Source of the DNA: Desulfamplus sp.
GTDB taxonomy: Bacteria > Desulfobacterota > Desulfobacteria > Desulfobacterales > Desulfobacteraceae
Direction of reading: 5' to 3'
Assembly: GCA_015231615.1 (NCBI GenBank)
Contig: JADGBE010000005.1
Coordinates: forward strand, 1-64,000
DNA: 64,000 nt
Below, piece by piece: positions 56,623-64,000 of this stretch (position 1 is the first letter of the stretch; each line of letters opens with the position of its first letter). The notes below the pieces were generated by a model. It did not search any database. It had not been told where the DNA came from and was given only the letters and a program-made list of their open reading frames with translations. A program made the position numbers and the translations under genes.

Positions 56623-58275
56623 ATGAAAATCGGGATCATCAGTGACATACATGGAAATTACCGCGGATTACTAAAAGCGATAAATTTCCTTGAAAACTCA
56701 AATTGTAGAATTTTCTGCCTTGGAGACGTTATCAGCGAAGACGGAGATGACAACAACGCATGTATTCAGCTACTTAATGCGAAAAATATAAAAACAGTAA
56801 TTGGACAGCATGATAAAACCTGCTTAGAAACAAGACCCAAAGAGTTAGAAGAGTCATCTATTAACTACATAAAATCGATGAACATAATTGAGATGTCGGG
56901 CAATATGCTTTTTGTCCATGACAACCCCTTGAGAAAAGCTCGTTCTGGGGAAGGAATGTGGAGAGAAGGGAGCTACATTAATACTTTATCAGAAGCTCAG
57001 GTTGTGCTTGATTCTTTTAATTTTAAAGATATGGAAATAAAATATATTTTTTTTGGACATTCGCATATCCCAAAGGTTTTCAGTGATAGTGTGGATCATG
57101 AGTTTGATTTTGGTAAACCCCTGAAATTATCTGCTGACAGGTATCTTATTAATCCGGGAAGAGTTGGCGGAGTTGCAAGAAGTTATCCTGAATTACCTCC
57201 TTCTTTTCTCATTTTTGACACTGATAACCTTACGCTGACATTCTATAGTATAGATCAACTTCCAGATGACATTTCTACCCCTTCACCACCTGCAATAATA
57301 CAAAACATGCCGCAATCAAATCTATTATTTGGCGGAATATTGGGCGATATTGTTGGTTCAATATACGAAGGCAATCCCATAAAAAGTAAGATGTTTCCAC
57401 TGTTTGGACAGAAATCAGATTACACTGATGACACTGTGCTTACTATGGCTGTTGCAGTTTCGCTGATAACCGGCGTTGATTACGCTTTATCGTATAAATA
57501 TTTTGGAAGAAGCTATGTAGCTGGTTTTGGACATAAATTTTACGATTGGGCACACTCAAGCAGTTTAGAGCCGATTAACAGTCATGGAAACGGCAGTGCA
57601 ATGCGGGTAATACCTGTTGCATATTCTATGAACAGTGTTGAAGATGTTTTGCTGGAGGCAAAGAGAAGTTCAGAAGTAACTCATAACCACCCCGAAGGAA
57701 TAAAAGGGGCACAGGCAGCAGCACTTTCTATATTTCTTGCCCGGACAGGCAAAAGCAAAGATGAGATCAAACAAGAGATAACCAACCGTTTTGAATACAA
57801 TCTTAATCAAACATTAGATGAAATTCGCCCATACTATTACTATAAAGTTGGAGCAGAGTATTCTGTTCCAGAATCAATTATTGCGTTTTTAGAATCAGAA
57901 AGTGTTGTAGATGCTGTTCGTAACGCAGTATCTTTAGGCGGAGACAGCGATACAATGGCTTGTATTGCTGGTGCTATTGCCTATGCTTTTTACAAAGAGA
58001 TTCCAGAAGAGATAATTGAAGAGGTAAAAAATAGATTGCCTAAGGAGTTTCTAATTATTTCAGATGTTTTTGATAAAAAATTTTGTCTCAATCAAGATAA
58101 TTGTGGTATTGAAAAACTAAACGAGCTTAAAGAGAAAATTATAAATGTGCTTAATAATCAACAAGATAAGCAGCCAATAAAAACATTTGAAATTAATTGG
58201 GAAGAGCCAATCACAAATGCCAAGTTAGTTATGAATGATATTGAATTTGATGTTGAAAAATATGGGTTGAAATAA
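56623..58275 (+). CDS. Metallophosphoesterase fused to ADP-ribosylglycohydrolase
   Basis: A 550-residue two-enzyme fusion, cytosolic. Residues 1-215 form a calcineurin-like phosphoesterase: D8/H10 in SDIHGN, D35 in LGDV, H63 in GQHDK, then FVHDNP and FGHSHIP. The usual GNHD Asn is Gln62, which may alter the metal site. Residues about 235-500 form a DraG/ARH-type ADP-ribosylhydrolase: GGILGDIVGSIYEG, metal ligands in YTDDTVLTMA, HGNGSAMRVIPVA and SLGGDSDTMACIAGA, all complete. The pair could remove ADP-ribose and then act on a phosphorylated product, or process a phospho-ADP-ribose, but substrates are unknown. It sits after gdhA. Confidence 0.88.
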   Translation: MKIGIISDIHGNYRGLLKAINFLENSNCRIFCLGDVISEDGDDNNACIQLLNAKNIKTVIGQHDKTCLETRPKELEESSINYIKSMNIIEMSGNMLFVHDNPLRKARSGEGMWREGSYINTLSEAQVVLDSFNFKDMEIKYIFFGHSHIPKVFSDSVDHEFDFGKPLKLSADRYLINPGRVGGVARSYPELPPSFLIFDTDNLTLTFYSIDQLPDDISTPSPPAIIQNMPQSNLLFGGILGDIVGSIYEGNPIKSKMFPLFGQKSDYTDDTVLTMAVAVSLITGVDYALSYKYFGRSYVAGFGHKFYDWAHSSSLEPINSHGNGSAMRVIPVAYSMNSVEDVLLEAKRSSEVTHNHPEGIKGAQAAALSIFLARTGKSKDEIKQEITNRFEYNLNQTLDEIRPYYYYKVGAEYSVPESIIAFLESESVVDAVRNAVSLGGDSDTMACIAGAIAYAFYKEIPEEIIEEVKNRLPKEFLIISDVFDKKFCLNQDNCGIEKLNELKEKIINVLNNQQDKQPIKTFEINWEEPITNAKLVMNDIEFDVEKYGLK

Positions 58276-58342
58276 GAAATATGGTTTTAAACGATTGAAC
58301 CTAAATCATTTAGATTTTAAATATTTTAGGAGGTTATCTTAA

Positions 58343-61300
58343 ATGGTTTACCTTCCACAAACTTACGATACAGAAAAAGAACGTCTCTACTTTACATCAT
58401 TCCACGAACTGATGACTAAACGTGTGGCAGAGATTCTCTTAGTCTCAAGCCCTTATGACGCATTTATAATGCAAGAAGATGGAAGGCTGTCAGAGAGGAT
58501 TATCCACGAATACAGAGGATTAAATTTAACAAGACCTCCAAGACTTACATGGGTATCTAATGCCAGCGAAGCAATGGCAGAGCTTGAAAATAGAAATTAC
58601 GATGTTGTTATTGTAATGCCACACATAAGCGATATGGATGCTTATGAGCTTTGTTCTGCAATAAAAGATAAATTTAAAGATATTGCAGTCTATTATTTTG
58701 CTTATGATGTCAAAACATTGTTGGAAAATGAGAAGTGGCTGCGAGAAAATAAAAAGCGGTTGATGGAAAATAAAAAATGTTGTGATCGCAGCATTATTGA
58801 TAGGATATTTATATGGGGTGGCAATACTGATCTTTTGATGGCCCTTGTTAAGAGCCGAGAAGATTTTATGAATGTTGACCACGACACAACGCTTGCTGAT
58901 GTGCGTGTGATTATTTTTGTTGAAGATTCTCCTCTCTACATTTCGTCAATTCTGCCTTATATCTATAAAGAGATTGTGATGCAGACCCAAGCTGTTATGG
59001 ACGACTCACTTAACGAAAATGATCGTATATTGAGAATGAGAGCCCGTCCAAAAATTTTAGTAGCTGAAAATTATGAAGATGCCTTACAGCTTTACGAAAA
59101 ATATCGTAAATACCTACTTTGTGTAATTTCTGATGTTCGCTATCCAAGAGAGGGTCAAGATGATTCAGAAGCTGGAATAAGTTTTTTATCCTATATTCGT
59201 CAGGAGATTCCAGATATTCCACTTCTTATGTTATCGTCAGAAATTGCTAATAAAGAGAAGGCTAAAGAAATTCCAGCTTTTTTCTTAGATAAACGTTCCC
59301 CCTCTCTTCATGCAGATATACGATATTTTTTTGTGCATTATTTGGGCTTTGGCGATTTTATATTTAGGCTAAACGATGGAACAGTTGTGGCAAGGGCATC
59401 AAATTTAAGAAGCATGAGCATTATTCTCCATTCAGTTCCAAGTGAATCTATCGCATACCATGCAAACAGAAACGACTTTTCAAGATGGCTAATGGCTCGT
59501 TTTGAGATGCAACTTGCAAGTAAAATTCGCCCCTTAAAGCTAAGTGATTTTCCAACAACACGCCATCTAAAAGAACAGATCAGAATGCTTATTAGAAATA
59601 AGCTAAAAATTCGTCAAAAAGGGTTGGTATCTGATTTTATTAAAGAGGAGTTTGATCCTGAAAGTGATTTTGTAAAGATTGGTCGTGGTTCACTTGGAGG
59701 AAAGGCAAGAGGGCTTGCATTTATCTCAAATCTTTTCAGGGAAAAATCAGAGTTTCAGGCAAAATTTCTAAATGTAGAGATTACGCTCCCTAAAACAGTT
59801 GTGATTACAACAGAAGGTTTTGACGACTTTGAAAGTCTTAATAACACCAAATTGTTTTTAAATACAAAGCTCTTATTAAATAACGATATTGCCCTAAGTG
59901 ATAGAGAAATTATAGAGCATTTTAAGAAAGCAGAGTTTCCAGAGTGGCTCTCAAATGACCTTAAAGCCTATCTTAAACATGTTAAATATCCGCTTGCTGT
60001 CAGATCATCTGCGATTTTAGAAGATGCCCACTATCGCCCAAGTGCTGGAGCTTATAAAACATACATGCTTCCAAATAACCACCCAGAGCTTAAAGTTAGG
60101 CTTCAACAACTTATTCAGGCAATAAAGTTGGTCTATGCTTCTATTTATCAAGAGATGCCAAGAACACTTGCAAGAAATTCAGTATTTCGTCCAGAAGAGG
60201 ATAAAATGGCTGTGATTATCCAGCAGTTATCAGGCACAGTTAATGGAGACTATTTTTATCCAGCAATTTCAGGAGTTGCCCAATCGTGGAATTTTTACCC
60301 TGTTTCATACATGAAGCCTGAAGAGGGGGTTGCCCATATTGCTTTAGGTCTTGGCAAAATTGTTGTTGATGGAGGGGTTGCTTTAAGGTTTTCTCCAAAA
60401 TATCCTGAGTTTTTGCCTCAATTTTCGTCAGTTGATAATATTTTGAAAAATGCACAGCGATATTTTTACGCCTTAAAACTTACACATAATCAAGATATAA
60501 AAGGGCAAAAAGAGTTGGAAGATTGCGAACTTACGAAATTAGATGTTGACGATGCAATTGACCACATTGCCGTAAAAAAATTGGTAAGCTCATATATTCC
60601 TGAGGATAATCGTATCAGAGATTTTTTTACTCAAGATGGCTACCCTGTTTTAACTTTTGCCTCTATCCTAAAATTTAAATCTTTTCCACTTGGAGAAATA
60701 CTTTCAGAACTATTGGAGATTGGTAAAAATGGAATGGGTTGTCCCGTTGAAGTTGAGTTTGCTGTAAATCTCCATGATAATAAAAAAGCTGAATTTTCAC
60801 TTCTTCAAATAAGACCAATGATGGTTGCTCGACATAATATTGATGTAGATATAACACAAGATGATATTGATAACGCATTTTGTTATTCTGATAAGGCTAT
60901 GGGAAGTAGCCAGATTACAGAAATTTATCACATTATTTATGTTAAGCCAGACTCATTTGACACTGCAAAAACAGTTGAGATTGCGGAAGAGATTGGTAAG
61001 TTAAATGGATTATTTGATCTGCAAAACAGTAGAAATAACAGACTAAAAGGAGGATTTAAGCAAGGTCAGCAGGCAAAATATCTTTTAATAGGTCCGGGCA
61101 GGTGGGGAACGTCAGATAGATGGCTTGGGATACCTGTAAAATGGAGCAATATCACCCATGTTGGAACTATAATTGAGACAGTATCAGATAAATTAAACGC
61201 TGATCCATCTCAAGGTAGCCATTTTTTTCATAATATCACATCTTTAGGTATTAACTATCTTGGAGTGCCAGCAAAAGATAAGAACTTTATTGATTGGTCA

Positions 61301-61417
61301 TGGTTAGATGGATTAAAAGCAGAGGCAGATACGAAATTTCTGCGATATATTAGGCTCTCTGACTCTGCTATTTTAAAGATTAATGGTAGAGCTTCAAGTG
61401 CGGTAGTTTTAAAGTAG
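58343..61417 (+). CDS. PEP synthase-like PEP/pyruvate-binding protein with receiver-like domains
   Basis: 1024 residues. The N-terminal part contains two response-regulator-like domains: about 25-145 (VVIVMPHISDMDAYELCSAI; the acceptor-region residue is Met-Pro rather than Asp) and about 185-330 (CVISDVRYPREGQDD). The C-terminal part from about 440 is a PEP synthase/PPDK N-terminal ATP-binding domain: GSLGGKARGLAFIS, LAVRSSAILEDAHYRPSAG and late QIRPMM. The swivelling phosphohistidine and PEP-binding domains of true PEP synthase are not evident, so it is not a complete PEP synthase. A phosphate-transferring regulator is possible. Its TAG stop lies in repeat D. The start follows AGGAGG. Confidence 0.8.
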   Translation: MVYLPQTYDTEKERLYFTSFHELMTKRVAEILLVSSPYDAFIMQEDGRLSERIIHEYRGLNLTRPPRLTWVSNASEAMAELENRNYDVVIVMPHISDMDAYELCSAIKDKFKDIAVYYFAYDVKTLLENEKWLRENKKRLMENKKCCDRSIIDRIFIWGGNTDLLMALVKSREDFMNVDHDTTLADVRVIIFVEDSPLYISSILPYIYKEIVMQTQAVMDDSLNENDRILRMRARPKILVAENYEDALQLYEKYRKYLLCVISDVRYPREGQDDSEAGISFLSYIRQEIPDIPLLMLSSEIANKEKAKEIPAFFLDKRSPSLHADIRYFFVHYLGFGDFIFRLNDGTVVARASNLRSMSIILHSVPSESIAYHANRNDFSRWLMARFEMQLASKIRPLKLSDFPTTRHLKEQIRMLIRNKLKIRQKGLVSDFIKEEFDPESDFVKIGRGSLGGKARGLAFISNLFREKSEFQAKFLNVEITLPKTVVITTEGFDDFESLNNTKLFLNTKLLLNNDIALSDREIIEHFKKAEFPEWLSNDLKAYLKHVKYPLAVRSSAILEDAHYRPSAGAYKTYMLPNNHPELKVRLQQLIQAIKLVYASIYQEMPRTLARNSVFRPEEDKMAVIIQQLSGTVNGDYFYPAISGVAQSWNFYPVSYMKPEEGVAHIALGLGKIVVDGGVALRFSPKYPEFLPQFSSVDNILKNAQRYFYALKLTHNQDIKGQKELEDCELTKLDVDDAIDHIAVKKLVSSYIPEDNRIRDFFTQDGYPVLTFASILKFKSFPLGEILSELLEIGKNGMGCPVEVEFAVNLHDNKKAEFSLLQIRPMMVARHNIDVDITQDDIDNAFCYSDKAMGSSQITEIYHIIYVKPDSFDTAKTVEIAEEIGKLNGLFDLQNSRNNRLKGGFKQGQQAKYLLIGPGRWGTSDRWLGIPVKWSNITHVGTIIETVSDKLNADPSQGSHFFHNITSLGINYLGVPAKDKNFIDWSWLDGLKAEADTKFLRYIRLSDSAILKINGRASSAVVLK

Positions 61418-61498
61418 CCCAGAGCTAAAGCTCAGGGCTAACTTGTGGAAGTCCTCTTAAGAGGACTTTTTTAACTGCCGATGTTTTTAACTATCGGC
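61415..61498. repeat. Composite three-hairpin element D, copy 2 (reversed)
   Basis: TAGCCCAGAGCTAAAGCTCAGGGCTA (61415-61440), AAGTCCTCTTAAGAGGACTT (61449-61468, followed by TTTT) and GCCGATG...ATCGGC (61477-61498). This is the reverse complement in order of the element at 6634-6728. The first bases provide the stop codon of the gene at 58343, and the middle hairpin plus T-run could terminate its transcript. Confidence 0.85.
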
Positions 61499-61549
61499 GA
61501 AAGATTGAATAAAATCTCAATTTATTCCCGCTTGGTATAAAACGCATGG

Positions 61550-64000
61550 CTACTGTTTAGAACTTTCTGAAATTACTATCTTTTGAGCTGTTCCTTTACC
61601 AAATATATCTGCATTATACATCTCTTCTGTATGGGTTGGCATTGCTGTAAAATTACCCTTTGCAATCGCCTGAGTAATATAGGAGAGGTGATAATTTCCA
61701 GCAGGAAGATAATCAGCGTAATACCTCACAAAATCATGTCCAATCTCTTGGTGATAAAAGCTCCATCTTGACTCATTAAATTCATACCAATTTGGCAATT
61801 TAAACCACCATGAACCTTCAGGTAATAGAGACTCTGCCTTTTCAGCATCAATAACAGATGCAGTTGCAAGGTCTCGGTTTACTGGTTCAAGACCACCGGG
61901 AACAGGATCGTTAATTACTGGAAAGTTTCGTGCTGCTGGTAAAGAGAGAAAAATATCTACACGAACAAGGTCTCCTTGATTAATATTAACAGGTGAATTT
62001 GAGTTACTACCAGTTGCTTTATCGTTGTTATTACTTGTAGTTAAATCACCATTGAGATTGTTATCATTAGAGTTTAGAAGTTCCCATTTGCCGTTTATCT
62101 CAACGCTGTATTCCCTTCGGATTTCCATGCCAGCATTAATTGGCTGTGTGAAATCATCTTTTGGCGAATAGCTCATACCCGCTGAATAGTATATTGTTCC
62201 AGCTTTATTGGTATTTTTACTGGCATTTCCACCGTTATTAGTATCTTCAAGTTTATTGATAACTCCACTGTTTTCAGAAATATCTCTTGTTATTACTATA
62301 TCTGCTTTTTTACCCAAATCAGATTGTGTAATATTTTTGATTAATTTAACAGGAGCATCTTTAAGGCTTTTGAAAGTAGCGATTCCCATAACCTCTTCTC
62401 CTCTTACTTCATGATTTAAGGTAGCTTTAGCTTGAATAGAATTTTCACCAACACCATTTTGTTCAATTGTTATTTTGCTATTTTGTGCAACTGTTATTTT
62501 GTCATCGCCATTATTTTCACCATTTTGTGAGGCTGTTATTTTACCACCGCTATTATTTTCAAACCTTTCATATTTCGCACTGTAGTCAGCAAGCCCATTC
62601 ATACAAAAAATATTTTCTTGTGTGTTCTCGCCTGATTCATCCCTGCCTCTTGTCTCTGTAATGGTGCGAACCAATTTGAATGCAACTTCTCTTGCCTCTT
62701 CTGCGTTATCTTTTTTCGCCTCTGCTGCTTTATTTTTTTTAGTCATTTGGGGATTAGCGTTATTTCCCTTTTGAGTTTTATTTATTTGTTCATAATTAAT
62801 CTGTCCATACTGCACAATAGCAGACAAAATAGCACCTTGAGTTCTAAGCTCTGATTCAAGAATAGTTCCAAATTCTGTGTCAAGAGTTTCACTAAAAACA
62901 ACCTTTCCAGAACTGTAGTTTGCACTTGAAAGTATCATATCCCAAATATTTTTTGCAATTGACTCAACACCTTTTACCTTGATAGCCGCCATAAGAAAAT
63001 GAGCTTTACCAAAAAGGCTCATATCTTTTACGTGTGGTTCATAGCGGGTGATGTCTGAAATGTTGATTTTTCCAGAGTTAGCAAATGCTGCAAGTGCAAC
63101 TGCTCTAACAGTAGAAGCCATACCACTGCTGTATCTTCTTCCAATATTTCCACCATTTTCAAAAGTTGGAAAAACATCTTTTCTAAGAAGAGTTGCAAGA
63201 TAATCCCACAATTTTTGTTCAACATCTTGAGGAACTTTAAATCCTCTCTCTTTTAACCACCAAAATGTAAGGGCTGTATATGCTGAAAGATATGGGCAGA
63301 CATAATTGTCATCAGGAGTAAAATATGCCATTCCGCCATTTGGTGCTTGAAATTGTGATGCTAATTGCAAGGTTTTATCAGGAAGTTGTGGAGCTTCCTC
63401 CCATAAGAATGTTCCAGCTTTCAGATAATCTTTAAGCTCCATGAAGTGGGAAGCCATAACAGCTTTGCTGATTTTCTGTTCCCAGCAGCCATAAGGGTAT
63501 TTTGCCATATACCTAAAAGCCTCTTCCATATTGCCAATGACTGTTGGATAGAAGGTTACTCTGGTCTCTCCTATGTCAGTATCTATATTTTCAGGATAGA
63601 GAAGATGCTCAACAATGTTTTGAGTCTTTTTACTCGGTATCATTCCGTAATTGAGAACTGTTATAGGAGAACTCTTTTTATTGACTTTCAAGGTGTGAGT
63701 TATTGCATCTCCATCAAGTTCATCTTGTGCCTTAGCTGTAAAGGTTATTGTTCCTGACGATTTTATTGATTCTTTGCTAACAGGTAAAAAAACAGTTTTA
63801 CGTTTAAACGGCATAAGTTCAATTTGTTCTGTTATTATATTTTCCTCATTCTCTTTTGATTGCACATTATGCACTTTAGAATCAGGATTTTCCATTTTAA
63901 TTGACACTTGAAGAGTTCTTGGTTTGTCTGTTCTATTCATAATATTGAAACCAGCTTCAAATGAATCTCCAAGAGTAACCTGATTTGGCATAACTGGTCT
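61550..64000 (-). CDS. Alpha-2-macroglobulin-like protein, C-terminal part
   Basis: The frame is open through the right edge (codons RPV precede the first Met), so the 5' end is outside. The visible 816 codons cover the thioester domain of a bacterial alpha-2-macroglobulin, with the thioester motif PYGCWEQKISKA (Cys and Gln both present), the alpha-helical TED barrel and the C-terminal MG10/receptor-binding-like domain (ending GIATFKSL... and LPAGNYHLSYI). Bacterial A2Ms are periplasmic protease traps, often beside penicillin-binding protein 1C. A long Asn/Gly/Gln-rich insert (KITASQNGENNGDDKITVAQ and on) is repeat-like and atypical. It ends 52 bases from element D. Confidence 0.88.
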   Translation of the reverse strand, partial: RPVMPNQVTLGDSFEAGFNIMNRTDKPRTLQVSIKMENPDSKVHNVQSKENEENIITEQIELMPFKRKTVFLPVSKESIKSSGTITFTAKAQDELDGDAITHTLKVNKKSSPITVLNYGMIPSKKTQNIVEHLLYPENIDTDIGETRVTFYPTVIGNMEEAFRYMAKYPYGCWEQKISKAVMASHFMELKDYLKAGTFLWEEAPQLPDKTLQLASQFQAPNGGMAYFTPDDNYVCPYLSAYTALTFWWLKERGFKVPQDVEQKLWDYLATLLRKDVFPTFENGGNIGRRYSSGMASTVRAVALAAFANSGKINISDITRYEPHVKDMSLFGKAHFLMAAIKVKGVESIAKNIWDMILSSANYSSGKVVFSETLDTEFGTILESELRTQGAILSAIVQYGQINYEQINKTQKGNNANPQMTKKNKAAEAKKDNAEEAREVAFKLVRTITETRGRDESGENTQENIFCMNGLADYSAKYERFENNSGGKITASQNGENNGDDKITVAQNSKITIEQNGVGENSIQAKATLNHEVRGEEVMGIATFKSLKDAPVKLIKNITQSDLGKKADIVITRDISENSGVINKLEDTNNGGNASKNTNKAGTIYYSAGMSYSPKDDFTQPINAGMEIRREYSVEINGKWELLNSNDNNLNGDLTTSNNNDKATGSNSNSPVNINQGDLVRVDIFLSLPAARNFPVINDPVPGGLEPVNRDLATASVIDAEKAESLLPEGSWWFKLPNWYEFNESRWSFYHQEIGHDFVRYYADYLPAGNYHLSYITQAIAKGNFTAMPTHTEEMYNADIFGKGTAQKIVISESSKQ

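Noticed and set aside
1-64000. CRISPR arrays, prophage or insertion sequences
   Set aside because: No regularly spaced repeats with unique spacers, no transposase, integrase or phage structural genes were recognised; the dispersed repeats are hairpin elements.

Overview
This window is an AT-rich bacterial chromosome segment. Its gene content suggests a strictly or mainly anaerobic, signalling-rich member of the Desulfobacterota (Desulfobacterales-like). The evidence is class III ribonucleotide reductase NrdD/NrdG as the only RNR present, a stand-alone ferredoxin:thioredoxin reductase catalytic subunit, rubredoxin-type iron sites, a flavin/Fe-S dienoyl-CoA reductase-like enzyme, a CoA-transferase/GNAT fusion and many hybrid histidine kinases. 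The assignment rests on recognising protein families by eye, not on a search. No rRNA, tRNA, CRISPR array, insertion sequence or prophage was recognised.

Layout. 1-2.6 kb: the end of a TPR/TM2-like gene convergent with a YidD-like gene and a GspE-type ATPase. 2.7-8.5 kb: two tRNA-dihydrouridine synthases, a large FMN/Fe-S/FAD oxidoreductase, a small conserved gene and queF. 8.6-15.3 kb: an unknown HTH-tailed protein, then a minus-strand block (HNH nuclease, era, an Ala-rich repeat membrane protein, engB, an aminotransferase, an ExbD-like and an ExbB/TolQ-like protein). 15.5-21.7 kb: signalling block 1 (BarA-like kinase with HPt, REC-kinase-REC protein, diguanylate cyclase). 21.9-29.6 kb: CoA transferase-GNAT, antiporter-EIIA fusion, TerC, an unknown protein, upp and uraA. 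29.6-33.9 kb: nrdG-nrdD behind a promoter with two NrdR-box-like sites, a small membrane protein and a Nudix hydrolase. 34.1-43.2 kb: signalling block 2 (giant hybrid kinase, CheR, CheB, REC-PAS-HD-GYP, REC-PAS-kinase). 43.2-51.3 kb: mobB, ettA, prfC, a broken PIN toxin with its small partner, serC and serA. 51.4-54.8 kb: thioesterase, rubredoxin-membrane protein, citrate synthase, FTR and glutaredoxin on the minus strand. 55-61.4 kb: gdhA, a phosphoesterase/ADP-ribosylglycohydrolase fusion and a REC-containing PEP-synthase-like protein. 61.5-64 kb: the 3' part of an alpha-2-macroglobulin-like gene.

An unusual layer is a set of dispersed palindromic repeats. (A) A 33-35 bp AT-rich palindrome occurs in four copies, each just downstream of genes. 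(B) A roughly 110 bp C/G-rich palindromic element has four copies plus a collapsed remnant; two copies sit inside conserved or coding genes in the same reading frame and encode the same SPTPxPLPNGEG peptide. (C) A 28 bp palindrome is present twice. (D) A three-hairpin composite is present twice, in opposite orientations. Many otherwise conserved proteins also carry short, repeat-derived, Asn/Ser/Asp-rich insertions. Together these suggest a genome in which small repeats expand in spacers and occasionally in genes.

The most original items are the in-frame element B, the phosphoesterase/ADP-ribosylhydrolase fusion next to gdhA, the chemotaxis-like methylation enzymes (CheR/CheB) with no receptor or CheA beside them, and the tandem REC-PAS paralogues that have swapped output domains.
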